From Microbacterium sp. UFMG61 (GTDB lineage Bacteria; Actinomycetota; Actinomycetes; Actinomycetales; Microbacteriaceae): a DNA stretch of 64,000 nucleotides. Location: contig NZ_JACAFP010000003.1 of the NCBI RefSeq assembly GCF_015354505.1, positions 110,200 through 174,199 on the forward strand. The letters run 5' to 3'. Of this stretch, positions 41,879 through 52,175 are shown piece by piece (positions within the stretch are counted from its first letter, which is position 1; every line of letters begins with the position of its first letter). Made by a program: the position numbers and the translations under genes. The notes under the pieces are model-generated. The model saw only the letters and a program-made list of their open reading frames with translations, was not told the DNA's origin and did no database searches.

Positions 41879-42478
41879 ATGAACAACGCATTCCCCTCGA
41901 ACCCCTTCGGCGGATCCGGCTTCGGTGCAGGCTCCGGGGGTCCCGCATCCGCGATCTTCGATGCCATGGACCAGCTCCGCAAGAGCTTCGAGAAGTCCTT
42001 CGAACAGCGCCCCAGCGGCGGATCGCGCATGGCCAAGGGAGACGTCCGCACCGCCGTGCTGTCGCTGCTCGCCGAGAGGCCCATGCACGGCTACCAGATC
42101 ATCAACGAGATCGCCGAGCGCAGCGGCGGATCGTGGAAGCCCAGTGCCGGCTCGGTCTACCCCACCCTGCAGCTGCTCGCCGACGAGGGCCTCATCGAAG
42201 CCGAGGAGCAGAACGGTCGCAAGACCTACTCGCTCACCGAGGCGGGCCGCGAGGTCGCGGTCGAGAGCACCGAGACCCCCGCGCCGTGGGAGTCGCAGCC
42301 CAAGGGCGAGAGCCTGCACGATAACCCCCGATACAGCGCACTCCCCAAGGCGGGTGTCGACCTCGCCGCCGCCGCGGCTCAGGTCGGACGCAGCGGCAGC
42401 CCCGAGCAGGTGCAGCAGGCGGTCGACATCCTCGACGAGGCCCGCCGTAGGCTGTACACGATCCTCGCTCAGGACTGA
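41879..42478 (+). CDS. PadR-family transcriptional regulator
   Basis: A 199-residue regulator. A Gly/Ser/Phe-rich leader of about 50 residues precedes the winged helix: GDVRTAVLSLLAERPMHGYQ, then IAERSGGSWKPSAGSVYPTL, then LEDEGLIE-like LADEGLIEAEEQNGRKTYSL. A helical C-terminus (VQQAVDILDEARRRLYTILA) is for dimerisation. GGGAGG lies 5-6 nt before the ATG. It precedes a UbiB-like kinase gene by 24 bp and probably controls it. Confidence 0.9.
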   Translation: MNNAFPSNPFGGSGFGAGSGGPASAIFDAMDQLRKSFEKSFEQRPSGGSRMAKGDVRTAVLSLLAERPMHGYQIINEIAERSGGSWKPSAGSVYPTLQLLADEGLIEAEEQNGRKTYSLTEAGREVAVESTETPAPWESQPKGESLHDNPRYSALPKAGVDLAAAAAQVGRSGSPEQVQQAVDILDEARRRLYTILAQD

Positions 42479-42502
42479 TCGCACACGACCCAGGGGACAC
42501 AC

Positions 42503-44191
<1,689 letters not shown>

Positions 44192-44331
44192 CGGCGAGCG
44201 GACCCGCTCGGAAAACCCGGAGCATCCGGCATCCGCGCGGCGCGTCCGAGCCCGACGCGCCGCGGATCGACCGAGTGATCTGGGTTTTCCCGCCACAGCC
44301 GCAGAATGCCGGCATGGGAGAATGGGTTCCC

Positions 44332-46407
44332 ATGGACACTCCGGACGATAAGACGCCCCCGAGGAACGACGCTCCGAAGACCTCCACCGCCGCGATCGGG
44401 CAGGCCGCCAAGGCCACCGAGGCCGCCCAGAAGATCGTCCGTGACATCGTCGCCGTCCCGCCGCGCGGCGTGCATCCGGCGCTCGTCCCGGGCGTCTCGG
44501 TCGAGGAGACCGGCCGCACGTACCGCACCGACAAGCTCGTCTTCGGAGTCGCTGCCGCTCTGACCGTCGCGTTCATCGCGTGGGGCGTGTTCGCGGGCGA
44601 CAACCTCTCGGGCACCACCTCGACCGTGCTCGCCTGGGTGGTCGAGTACTTCGGCTTCTTCTTCACGACGATCGCCACCGTCATCCTCGTCTTCATGCTG
44701 TTCATCGGCTTCAGCCGCTACGGGCGCATCCCGCTCGGCCGCGATGACGAAGAGCCCGAGTTCTCGATGTTCTCGTGGATCTCGATGCTGTTCGCCGCGG
44801 GCATGGGCATCGGCCTCGTCTTCTGGGGTGCCGCCGAGCCGCTCACGTTCTTCGAGAGCCCGCCGCCGGGCACGGTCGAGGCCGACACGCTCGACGCGAT
44901 GCACACCGCGCAGGCGCAGGTGCTCTACCACTGGGGCCCGCAGGCCTGGGCGTTCTACGCGCTCGTCGGCGGCGCGATCGCCTACGGCGCTTTCCGCCGC
45001 GGACGCACCCCGCTGATCTCGTCGATCTTCGCGCCGCTGCTCGGCGAGGGCCGCACCGCCGGACCCCTCGGTCGCACGATCGACATCTTCTCGATCATCG
45101 TCACCCTGTTCGGCACCGCCGCCTCGCTCGGCCTCGGCGCCCTGCAGATCGGCCACGGCGTCGAGATCGTCAGCGGCATCGGCGAGCTCGGCAACGGCGT
45201 GCTCATCGCCGCGATCGCCGTGCTCACCGCGTGCTTCATCGCCTCGGCCGTGTCCGGAGTCTCGAAGGGCATCCGCGCACTGTCGAACATCAATGCCGTC
45301 GTCGCGCTGCTGCTCGCCTTCTTCGTGTTCTTCGTCGGCCCGACGCTGCTCATCCTCAACGTCATCCCCTCGGTCGCCGTGCAGTTCCTCGGCGACCTGC
45401 CCGAGATGGTCGCCCGTTCGGCGTCTCAGGGCGACGAGGCGCAGATGTTCCTCTCGAGCTGGACGATCTTCTACTGGGCCTGGTGGATCTCGTGGTCGCC
45501 GTTCGTCGGCATGTTCATCGCCAAGATCTCGCGCGGCCGCACGCTGCGCCAGTTCGTGTCGGTCGTCATCGTCGTACCCGCGGTCATCTCGCTCGTCTGG
45601 TTCGCGATCTTCGGCACCACGGCGATCCAGCAGCAGATGGACGGCGCGAACCTCACGGTCGACCCGCCCGAAGAGGTGCTCTTCGGCGTGCTCGAGAACC
45701 TGCCGTTCCCGCTGATCACGAGCATCGTGCTCATCCTGCTGATCGCGATCTTCTTCATCACCGGGGCGGACTCCGCCTCTCTCGTGATGGGAACACTGTC
45801 GCAGCAGGGGCGGCCCGAGCCGTCTCGGTGGGTCTCGGTCGTCTGGGGTGTGCTGGTCGGAGTCATCGCCGCCGTGCTGCTCGTGTCGGGTGAGGAGGGC
45901 AGCGGCCTCAAATCGCTGCAGAACGTCACGATCATCGCGGCGCTGCCCTTCGCGGTCATTATGGCGTTCATGATGGTCGCGTTCATGAAGGACCTCCGTC
46001 GCGATCCGATGATCCTGCGCGAGCGGTATGCCCGCATGGCTGTGCGCCACAGCGTCATGTCGGGGCTCGAGGAGTACGGCGATGACTTCGCGCTCGTGCC
46101 CGTCGCCTACGACCATTCGGAAGACGACCTCGACTGGATCGACGAGGCCGACGTCGACGACAGCCTCGCCGAGGTCTACGCGACCGCGACCGAGGCCATT
46201 GACATCATCCCGGACGCCGGGACCAGGGCGGATACCAGGGCCGAGTCGGATTCGGATGCCACGGCGGATGCGGAAGCTACGGCGGATGCGGATGCCACGG
46301 CGGATGCGGATGCCACGGCGGATGCGGATGCCACGGCGGATGCGGATGCGGGAACCGTGGGGGGTGCGGCTGCCGGTGCGGATCCCGGCGCTTCCGACCT
46401 CAGGTGA
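44332..46407 (+). CDS. BCCT-family transporter (betaine/choline/carnitine type)
   Basis: A 691-residue membrane protein with a 60-residue charged N-terminus, 12 membrane segments and a cytoplasmic C-terminal extension of about 130 residues. Family marks are FAAGMGIGLVFWGAAEPLTF, YHWGPQAWAFYALVGGA and SWTIFYWAWWISWSPFVGMF. Family members take up glycine betaine or similar osmolytes by sodium or proton symport, and the long charged tails of BetP-like proteins sense osmotic stress. The tail here ends in Thr-Ala-Asp-Ala-Asp-Ala repeats. GGGAGA is 10 nt before ATG 44332. A start at 44314 is also possible. The 3' end overlaps the convergent SDR gene by 8 bp. Confidence 0.9.
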   Translation: MDTPDDKTPPRNDAPKTSTAAIGQAAKATEAAQKIVRDIVAVPPRGVHPALVPGVSVEETGRTYRTDKLVFGVAAALTVAFIAWGVFAGDNLSGTTSTVLAWVVEYFGFFFTTIATVILVFMLFIGFSRYGRIPLGRDDEEPEFSMFSWISMLFAAGMGIGLVFWGAAEPLTFFESPPPGTVEADTLDAMHTAQAQVLYHWGPQAWAFYALVGGAIAYGAFRRGRTPLISSIFAPLLGEGRTAGPLGRTIDIFSIIVTLFGTAASLGLGALQIGHGVEIVSGIGELGNGVLIAAIAVLTACFIASAVSGVSKGIRALSNINAVVALLLAFFVFFVGPTLLILNVIPSVAVQFLGDLPEMVARSASQGDEAQMFLSSWTIFYWAWWISWSPFVGMFIAKISRGRTLRQFVSVVIVVPAVISLVWFAIFGTTAIQQQMDGANLTVDPPEEVLFGVLENLPFPLITSIVLILLIAIFFITGADSASLVMGTLSQQGRPEPSRWVSVVWGVLVGVIAAVLLVSGEEGSGLKSLQNVTIIAALPFAVIMAFMMVAFMKDLRRDPMILRERYARMAVRHSVMSGLEEYGDDFALVPVAYDHSEDDLDWIDEADVDDSLAEVYATATEAIDIIPDAGTRADTRAESDSDATADAEATADADATADADATADADATADADAGTVGGAAAGADPGASDLR
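46261..46350 (+). repeat. Five tandem 18-bp units in the BCCT gene tail
   Basis: Units of ACGGCGGATGCGGATGCC at 46261, 46279, 46297, 46315 and 46333, with changes only in the first and last. They code TADADA repeats at the acidic C-terminus of the transporter and are built from the hexamer GCGGAT/GGATGC. Confidence 0.88.
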
Positions 46408-48022
46408 TGGGCGTCGTCGTCTCCGCCGCAGGCTTCCGCTCCTCGTCCGAATCCACCACCTCGACCGGCTCCGCCGCGGCGTCGGTGATCCGGGCGGCCA
46501 TGCCCGCGAAGATGAAGCCGTGGAACGGTAGCACGCCCAACCAGTACAGGCGTCCGGCCAGTCCGCGGGGGAAGAACACCGCGCGCTGCTCGTAGCGCGC
46601 CCCCGCGCCGTCGGGCAGTGCCCGCAGCTCGAGCCATGCCTCGCCCGGCACCTTCATCTCGGCGCGCAGCCGCAGCAGTCCGCCGCTCGCGGGCGATGCC
46701 TCGGTCTCGCGACCCGGCTCCTCGACGGCCTCGACGCGCCAGAAGTCGATCGCATCGCCGACGCGCGCCGCCGTGCGGCTGCGGCGCCCCCGGCGCAGTC
46801 CCACGCCGCCGACCAGGCGGTCCATCCACCCGCGCACGGCCCACAGGAACTTCGACGAGTACCACCCGTTCTCGCCGCCGATGCCGATGATCACGCGCCA
46901 CAGCCCGTCGACGGGGGCCTTCGTGCGCAGTGATCGGGCGTCCGTGAACACTGTGCGTCCCGCCCACTCCGGGTCGCTCGGCAGCGGATCACTCGGAGCG
47001 CCCGAGACCTCGGCATCCTGCCAGCTCGTCTCGATCGTGTCGGCATCCACGCGTCCCAGAGCCATCGCGACCGCCCGCCGATACGGGGTGAGTCCCTTCT
47101 CGGGCCTCGGGATGAGGTCGTCGACCGCGTGGTCCTTCACGATGCACTCGTTCTGCAGCGAGGCGACCAGCGGGCGGGCGATCGAGCGCGGCACCGGCGT
47201 CACGAGGTTCACCCAGTGCGAGGCGAGTCCGGGGGTCAGCACCGGCAGCGAGGCGATCGCGCGCTGGCGGAGTCCGGCCTCGAGGGCATAGCCGTTCATC
47301 ATCTGCCCGTAGCGCAGCACGTCGGGGCCGCCGATGTCGACCGCGCGATTCACGGAATCGTCGACGCGGGCCGCGCCCAGCAGATAGTGCAGCACGTCGC
47401 GCACGGCGATGGGCTGGATGCGGTTGCGCACCCACTTCGGTGCGGGCATGTACGGCAGCACGTCGGTGAGGTGGCGGATCATCTCGAACGAGGCCGACCC
47501 CGAGCCGATCACGACGCCGGCCTGCAGCACGAGCGTCGGCACCCCGGACTCGAGGAAGATCTCGCCGACCCGCACCCGCGAGCGCAGGTGGGGCGAGAGC
47601 TTCGCGTCGTCGGGATGCAGTCCGCCGAGATAGACGATCCTGCGAACACCGGCCTTCGCCGCGGCATCGGCCACCGTCGTCGCCGCCCGCTCGTCGCTCT
47701 CTTCGAAGCCCTTGCCCGCGGTCATCGAGTGGATCAGGTAGTACACGACGTCGACGTCGCGCATGGCCTCGGCCACGGCATCCGCGTCGTCTGCGGATCC
47801 CTCGACGATCTCGCAGTCCGAACCCCAGGGGAAGGATGCCGCGCGCGCGGCGTCGCGGGCGAGCAGTCGCACCCGGTAGCCGGCGTTCACGAGCCGGGGT
47901 GTGAGCCGCCCGCCGATGTAGCCGGTGGCGCCGAGCACGAGGGCGCGAGGTGCCAACCCGTCGTCGCGGGGGTGTGCGCGGAGGGCGTCTTCGTGCCCGG
48001 TGGGCTGGGTGAGCTCGGTCAT
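46400..48022 (-). CDS. NAD-dependent epimerase-like SDR with DUF2867 domain
   Basis: A 540-residue two-domain protein. The first 300 residues are an atypical SDR (ALVLGATGYIGGRLTPRLVN; DVDVVYYLIHSMTAGKGFEE; RRIVYLGGLHP). The C-terminal 170 residues match the DUF2867 pattern (IGIGGENGWYSSKFLWAVRG; LPDGAGARYEQRAVFFPRGL; GRLYWLGVLPFHGFIFAGMA). Such fusions are common in actinobacteria and lack a known substrate. The start at 48022 has only a weak GGGAAC upstream; an in-frame ATG at 48058 exists but overlaps the CTAG-rich promoter elements. It converges on and overlaps the BCCT gene. Confidence 0.85.
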   Translation of the reverse strand: MTELTQPTGHEDALRAHPRDDGLAPRALVLGATGYIGGRLTPRLVNAGYRVRLLARDAARAASFPWGSDCEIVEGSADDADAVAEAMRDVDVVYYLIHSMTAGKGFEESDERAATTVADAAAKAGVRRIVYLGGLHPDDAKLSPHLRSRVRVGEIFLESGVPTLVLQAGVVIGSGSASFEMIRHLTDVLPYMPAPKWVRNRIQPIAVRDVLHYLLGAARVDDSVNRAVDIGGPDVLRYGQMMNGYALEAGLRQRAIASLPVLTPGLASHWVNLVTPVPRSIARPLVASLQNECIVKDHAVDDLIPRPEKGLTPYRRAVAMALGRVDADTIETSWQDAEVSGAPSDPLPSDPEWAGRTVFTDARSLRTKAPVDGLWRVIIGIGGENGWYSSKFLWAVRGWMDRLVGGVGLRRGRRSRTAARVGDAIDFWRVEAVEEPGRETEASPASGGLLRLRAEMKVPGEAWLELRALPDGAGARYEQRAVFFPRGLAGRLYWLGVLPFHGFIFAGMAARITDAAAEPVEVVDSDEERKPAAETTTPIT

Positions 48023-48056
48023 GTTCCCGAGCGTAGGCGCGAAGCCTGAGTTTTTC

Positions 48057-48093
48057 ACTAGGTTGGTATATGACTAGTTCATCTAGTAATCTT
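48057..48093. promoter_or_regulatory. CTAG-rich promoter region of the small membrane protein/CsbD unit
   Basis: Three related half-sites, ACTAGG (48057-48062), ACTAGT (48073-48078) and TCTAGT (48082-48087), lie 22-58 bp before the ATG at 48115. The last continues as CTAGTAATCTT, an 11-mer also found before the gene at 51840 (51770-51780). CTAG is rare in high-GC genomes, so clustering suggests an operator, perhaps for one of the MarR proteins encoded nearby. Confidence 0.5.
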
Positions 48094-48114
48094 CTGCCCG
48101 AGGAAGGTGATGAC

Positions 48115-48366
48115 ATGACCGTGACGACGGAGACCCGCACGAGAACCCGCCGTTCCGCGCGCCCCACGCTTCTCGCGCCGGACTCTGCCAGCCTCGCTCC
48201 GGTCTCGGCCCGAGACGCCGTCGGGCGCTCGACCGGTATCGAACCCGTCGCGATCGGCGTCGCCCGCTCACCCCTGTGGACAGCGCTCGGCATCGCGGGA
48301 CTCGTCTCGCTCATCGCGGCAGGGTCGCTGCCGCTGATCGCCGACCTCCTGTCCGTGCCGCTCTGA
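48115..48366 (+). CDS. Small membrane protein, 83 aa
   Basis: A basic N-terminus (VTTETRTRTRRSARPTLLAP) is followed by a linker and one C-terminal hydrophobic helix (LWTALGIAGLVSLIAAGSLP) ending in LIADLLSVPL. No family was recognised. GAGGAAGGTGATGAC before the ATG is a good ribosome-binding site. It precedes the CsbD gene by 60 bp and probably shares its promoter, which suggests a stress-linked membrane role. Confidence 0.65.
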   Translation: MTVTTETRTRTRRSARPTLLAPDSASLAPVSARDAVGRSTGIEPVAIGVARSPLWTALGIAGLVSLIAAGSLPLIADLLSVPL

Positions 48367-48425
48367 GGCGCCGGAAGACCAGACAAGACCACCCAGACCA
48401 CCGTTGGAAGAGAGAAAGGCCCCCC

Positions 48426-48596
48426 ATGGGACTCGATGACAAGATCAAGAACGCCGCCCAGGACCTCACCGGCAAGGCGAAGGAAACCGTCGGCAAGGTG
48501 ACCGACAACGAGAAGCTCGAGGCCGAGGGTCGCGCCGACCAGGCCAAGGCCAGCGTCAAGAAGGCCGGCGAGAACGTCAAGGACGCGCTCAACTGA
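48426..48596 (+). CDS. CsbD-family stress protein
   Basis: A 56-residue hydrophilic protein starting MGLDDKIKNAAQDLTGKAKE and continuing with the same Lys/Ala/Glu/Asp-rich helical pattern, the full CsbD domain. Members are abundant general-stress proteins (sigma-B-dependent in Bacillus) of unknown biochemical role. GAGAGAAAGG lies upstream. A strong hairpin terminator follows 17 bp after the stop. Confidence 0.92.
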   Translation: MGLDDKIKNAAQDLTGKAKETVGKVTDNEKLEAEGRADQAKASVKKAGENVKDALN

Positions 48597-48613
48597 GAGC
48601 CGTCACAGTGTGC

Positions 48614-48639
48614 GGGGAGGCGACGACTGTCGCCTCCCC
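48614..48639. terminator. Hairpin terminator after csbD-like gene
   Basis: A perfect 11-bp stem GGGGAGGCGAC / GTCGCCTCCCC with the 4-nt loop GACT, followed by GTCGTCTGTTC. It separates the stress genes from the transporter gene that begins at 48700. Confidence 0.82.
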
Positions 48640-48699
48640 GTCGTCTGTTCCCGCACGTGGTCTCGCGCGGGAGCGAAAGAGGGAAGAAGGCAAGGCGCC

Positions 48700-50301
48700 A
48701 TGTCGGAAACCGTGAAGAAGGACTCCCTGTGGAGGCGCCTCGGGCGCCGCCTGGGACTCGTCAAGGATGATGAGCTCCGTCGTCTCACCGTCGACGACGT
48801 GACGGTCGTCGATCGGCCGATGCTCCGCCGCGCGGTGGCCGGCACCGTGGTCGGCAACCTCATGGAGTGGTACGACATCGGGGTCTACGGATACCTCGCG
48901 GTCATCATCGGACGCGCGTTCCTGCCGGATGCCTCGGCCGGCGCGCAATCGCTGTTCTCGCTCGGCGTCTTCGCCGTGACCTTCGTCGCCCGCCCGCTCG
49001 GCGGCATCGTGCTCGGTCAGCTCGGCGACCGCATGGGCCGCCAGCGCGTGCTCGCGTTCACGCTCATCATGATGGCCGCCGCCACGTTCCTCATCGGTGT
49101 GCTGCCCGACTTCTCGGTCATCGGCGTCTGGGCGCCCATCCTGCTCATCGTGCTGAAGCTCGCGCAGGGCTTCTCGACCGGTGGCGAGTACGCCGGCGCC
49201 ACGACCTTCATCACCGAGTACGCCCCCGACAAGCGGCGCGGCTTCTACGCCTCGCTGCTCGACCTCGGCTCGTACATGGGCTTCGCGATCGGTGCCGCCT
49301 TCGTGTCGATCCTGCAGCTCACGCTCTCGGCCGAGGTCATGCAGGGCTTCGCGTGGCGCATCCCGTTCCTCGTCGCCCTGCCGCTCGGACTCATCGCGAT
49401 CTACTTCCGCCTCAAGATCGAAGACACCCCGGCCTTCCAGGAGGCGCAGGATGCTGCGCAGCGCGCCTCCGACGACGCGAAGGAGTCCGCGGATGCTCCG
49501 AAGGGCGTCATCGCGCTGATCCGCGCCTACTGGCGCGAACTGCTGACGGCCTTCGTGCTCGTCGCCGCGGCGAACACGGTCGGCTACGCGCTGACCTCGT
49601 ACATGCCGACGTACCTCACGGGAACCCTCGGCTACGACGAGGTGCACGGCACGCTGCTCACGCTGCCGGTGCTGATCGCGATGGCACTCAGCATCCCGCT
49701 CACCGGAAAGCTCTCCGACCGCATTGGCCGCAAGAAGGTGCTGTTCATCGGATCGGTCTCGGCGATCGTGCTGGCCGTGCCGTCGTTCCTGTTCATGATG
49801 CACGGCGAGATCTGGTCGACCCTGCTCGGACTCGTGCTGCTCGCCTTCCCGGTGACGTTCTACGTGGCGAACCTCGCCTCGTCGCTGCCCGCGCTCTTCC
49901 CGACCTCCTCGCGCTACGGCGGCATGGGCATCTCGTACAACCTCGCGGTCGCCCTCTTCGCCGGTACGGCTCCGGTCGTCATGGAGGCGCTCGTGCAGCT
50001 GACCGGCTCGTCGCTCGCCCCGGCGTTCTACGTCATCGGCACGTCGATCGCCGGCTTCATCGCCGTGGTCGTGCTCAAGGAGTCGGCGCGCAGGCCCCTG
50101 CCCGGCGCGATGCCGAGCGTGCAGACCATCGAAGAGGCGATCGAGCTGGTCGAGACGCAGGAGGAGAACCCCGACCTCGACCTCGACGAGCTCTTCCCCG
50201 AGCGGCTCGAGAACGCGAAGTATGCGGCAGAGCTCGCCGAGCAAGTGCAGCAGCAGGCTCAGGCAGCCGAGCAGGCAGAAGGTCAGGCAGAGAAGGCCTG
50301 A
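48700..50301 (+). CDS. MFS transporter of the metabolite:H+ symporter (MHS/ProP) family
   Basis: A 533-residue protein with 12 membrane segments. MHS marks are GNLMEWYDIGVYGYLAVIIG in helix 1, RPLGGIVLGQLGDRMGRQRV in loop 2-3 and KLAQGFSTGGEYAGATTFIT in helix 4. The family carries proline/betaine, citrate, ketoglutarate or shikimate with protons. The C-terminal 60 residues are acidic, then Gln/Ala-rich (LAEQVQQQAQAAEQAEGQAE), and may form a coiled coil as in osmosensing ProP. That coiled coil and a BCCT transporter close by suggest an osmolyte substrate. GGAAGAAGG lies upstream of the ATG. Confidence 0.88.
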   Translation: MSETVKKDSLWRRLGRRLGLVKDDELRRLTVDDVTVVDRPMLRRAVAGTVVGNLMEWYDIGVYGYLAVIIGRAFLPDASAGAQSLFSLGVFAVTFVARPLGGIVLGQLGDRMGRQRVLAFTLIMMAAATFLIGVLPDFSVIGVWAPILLIVLKLAQGFSTGGEYAGATTFITEYAPDKRRGFYASLLDLGSYMGFAIGAAFVSILQLTLSAEVMQGFAWRIPFLVALPLGLIAIYFRLKIEDTPAFQEAQDAAQRASDDAKESADAPKGVIALIRAYWRELLTAFVLVAAANTVGYALTSYMPTYLTGTLGYDEVHGTLLTLPVLIAMALSIPLTGKLSDRIGRKKVLFIGSVSAIVLAVPSFLFMMHGEIWSTLLGLVLLAFPVTFYVANLASSLPALFPTSSRYGGMGISYNLAVALFAGTAPVVMEALVQLTGSSLAPAFYVIGTSIAGFIAVVVLKESARRPLPGAMPSVQTIEEAIELVETQEENPDLDLDELFPERLENAKYAAELAEQVQQQAQAAEQAEGQAEKA

Positions 50302-50345
50302 CCGATCCGTCGGGGACCGGTCGTTCTTCGGCCGGTCCTCGGCGG

Positions 50346-50906
50346 CTACTCGCCCGCGCCCTCTGACTCCTCGTGCGAGCGGATGACGTCGCGAAGCTCC
50401 TGGTCGAGATCCGATGCCTCCTCGATCGCCGAGGTCATGCCGGCGAGGAACCGCGTGACGATCGCGCGCTCCGCATCGCTCATCTCGTCGACGAGCGCGA
50501 GCATCCGGCGGTGCATGGCCCCCAGGGTCTCGCGCACCTCGTCGTCGCTGCTCACGGTCGGCACCACGACGCCGGCGCGGCGGTCGGTGGGGTGCGGCTC
50601 GCGGCGGGCGTGGCCGCCCTTCTCGAGGCGGTCGATGAGGGTGGTCGTGGAGGCTGTGGAGATGTCGAGCACGCGGGCGAGATCGATCGGACGCACGATG
50701 CGTCCGGCGCGCTGCTCACGCAGCAGGAAACGCAGTGCGATGAGGTCGGTCTCGTTCATCCCCATCGACGCCCGGGTGCGCGCGCGCATCGCGGTCTCCG
50801 CAGCGCGATAGCGGCGCAGCATGTTCAACACGTCGACGGTGCTGGCGGTACTCGATTCGGGGTACCAGTAGCCGGATCTGCCGAACTCTTCCGGAGCGGT
50901 CATCAT
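50346..50906 (-). CDS. MarR-family transcriptional regulator (186 aa)
   Basis: A winged-helix regulator: TDLIALRFLLREQRAGRIVR, then LARVLDISTASTTTLIDRLE (recognition helix), then GHARREPHPTDRRAGVVVPT (wing), between helical dimerisation parts. Its ATG overlaps the stop of the small gene upstream, so the two are co-translated. MarR proteins bind palindromes and respond to phenolic or oxidative signals. The CTAG-rich sites nearby are possible targets. Confidence 0.88.
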   Translation of the reverse strand: MMTAPEEFGRSGYWYPESSTASTVDVLNMLRRYRAAETAMRARTRASMGMNETDLIALRFLLREQRAGRIVRPIDLARVLDISTASTTTLIDRLEKGGHARREPHPTDRRAGVVVPTVSSDDEVRETLGAMHRRMLALVDEMSDAERAIVTRFLAGMTSAIEEASDLDQELRDVIRSHEESEGAGE

Positions 50907-51145
50907 GCCACCTCGCCCTTGTCGCTCAGGCCCTCGTGCTGTTCGCGCTCGAGCATCTCGATCGCGCCCGATTCGACCTCGGAGGGCACGATCTGCAGGA
51001 TGCCCCCGGTGATCGCATCGTGTTCTGCGGTGACGATCTGGTCGAGCCGCCACTCCGGAATGGAGGGGAAGCGCTCGCGGAGACGTTCGAGCATCTCGGC
51101 GTACAGGATGTACCCCGCCTCCTCGAGAGTGAATCGCTCGATCAT
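50903..51145 (-). CDS. Small unknown protein, 80 aa, co-operonic with MarR
   Basis: Begins MIERFTLEEAGYILYAEMLE and is predicted helical and soluble, ending DKGEVA. No family was recognised. ATG at 51145 is chosen because GGAAAGGA lies 5-6 nt upstream; the frame remains open to 51205 but without a ribosome-binding site. It overlaps the MarR gene and is divergent from another MarR gene, which hints at a small effector or partner protein. Confidence 0.65.
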   Translation of the reverse strand: MIERFTLEEAGYILYAEMLERLRERFPSIPEWRLDQIVTAEHDAITGGILQIVPSEVESGAIEMLEREQHEGLSDKGEVA

Positions 51146-51264
51146 GACGTCCTTTCCGACAGGAATCCATCTTCGCATCCGAACGTCCGGAGTCGTGCAT
51201 TGCATTTGCTAGTCTGACTCGTTACGCGTCTTTCGAGTAGCATGGAAGGGTCAGGGGGTGACGA

Positions 51265-51720
51265 ATGGCCGGTACAGTCCGCGACGCCACGCGCACGATC
51301 ACGTCGGATCTCATCATGAGAGTCGACGAACTCCGTCGCGCCGAAGCGCAGTTCGCACGACGCCTCTCCGCCGTCCGTGCTCCGAACGACACCGACCGCG
51401 AGGCCATGCGCTTCATCGCGGAGGCCACCGACGACGCGCCGGCGACGCCGGGTGGGCTCGCCGCACACCTGGGCGTGAGCACGGCGGCGGTCACGAGCAT
51501 CCTCCGTCGACTGCAGGACCGCGGGCAGGTCGTGGTCGCGCAGCACCCGAGCGACGCGCGATCCAAAGTGCTCCGCCCCTCGCTGCGTGAAGCGGATGCG
51601 GCAGCCGACGACCTGACGCAGCGCATCGAGTCGATCGCGAGCGAGTTCACCCCTGATCAGACCGACGTCGTGGCTCGTTTCCTCCGTCGTCTCACGGAAG
51701 AGATCAACGACCTTCCGTGA
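51265..51720 (+). CDS. MarR-family transcriptional regulator (151 aa)
   Basis: A second MarR-type regulator: DREAMRFIAEATDDAPATPG, then LAAHLGVSTAAVTSILRRLQ, then GQVVVAQHPSDARSKVLRPS (wing), and a C-terminal dimer helix. It is divergent from the other MarR unit. The 119-bp region between holds TTTGCTAGT (51204-51212), which resembles the sites at 48057-48093 and 51750-51780. It may control the small genes downstream at 51840-52472. Confidence 0.88.
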   Translation: MAGTVRDATRTITSDLIMRVDELRRAEAQFARRLSAVRAPNDTDREAMRFIAEATDDAPATPGGLAAHLGVSTAAVTSILRRLQDRGQVVVAQHPSDARSKVLRPSLREADAAADDLTQRIESIASEFTPDQTDVVARFLRRLTEEINDLP

Positions 51721-51760
51721 CGCCGATCGACGTCTCTGTTAATCCGCCTTTGCTAAATAG

Positions 51761-51780
51761 CTAGGTAACCTAGTAATCTT
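51761..51780. promoter_or_regulatory. CTAG palindrome upstream of the gene at 51840
   Basis: CTAGGTAACCTAG (51761-51773) is a palindrome with 6-bp arms around one A. It runs into CTAGTAATCTT (51770-51780), the same 11-mer seen at 48083-48093. TTTGCTAAATAGC precedes it. Likely a shared operator. Confidence 0.55.
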
Positions 51781-51839
51781 TCTCTGAAGCCATTCGCTTG
51801 CGGTCCCCGCTGACGAATCGTCTGCGATGAGGAGGAATC

Positions 51840-52172
51840 ATGGGTTACCTGTCCTACGGAAACACGACGACGCCGATCGAGATCGGTGACGAGCTGATCG
51901 CTCACCTGCGCACGGTGATCGTCACTAAGCTCCGGCGCAACGAGTCCTTCCCCCTGACCATCGAAGCCTCGTCGGGGGTGGCCGAGACGCTGTGGATCCA
52001 CGCGTCGATTCCCCTCCGCTTCGTCATGGAAGAGGACGATCACTCCCTCGACCGTTCGCTGCTGGTCTCGATGATGAATGCCGCGAACTCCGCCCGCGGG
52101 CTCGATCTCACGACCGACGAGTTCTCATCCGCACTGCAGGTCACCCGCGGTCTGCACGCCCTGAGTGCATGA
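51840..52172 (+). CDS. Small protein of an uncharacterised actinobacterial family, 110 aa
   Basis: Begins MGYLSYGNTTTPIEIGDELI and contains RRNESFPLTIEASSGVAETL and IPLRFVMEEDDHSLDRSLLV. Related small proteins in Microbacteriaceae have been labelled as ATP-dependent DNA ligases in databases, but no ligase motif is present and the length excludes it. GAGGAATC lies right upstream of the ATG. The gene probably shares a transcript with the one 3 bp downstream. The CTAG palindrome upstream suggests stress or MarR control. Confidence 0.7.
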   Translation: MGYLSYGNTTTPIEIGDELIAHLRTVIVTKLRRNESFPLTIEASSGVAETLWIHASIPLRFVMEEDDHSLDRSLLVSMMNAANSARGLDLTTDEFSSALQVTRGLHALSA

Positions 52173-52175
52173 GCC

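Noticed and set aside
51840..52172. ATP-dependent DNA ligase
   Set aside because: Some database labels for similar small proteins say so, but 110 residues without a KxDG-type nucleotidyltransferase motif cannot be a ligase.
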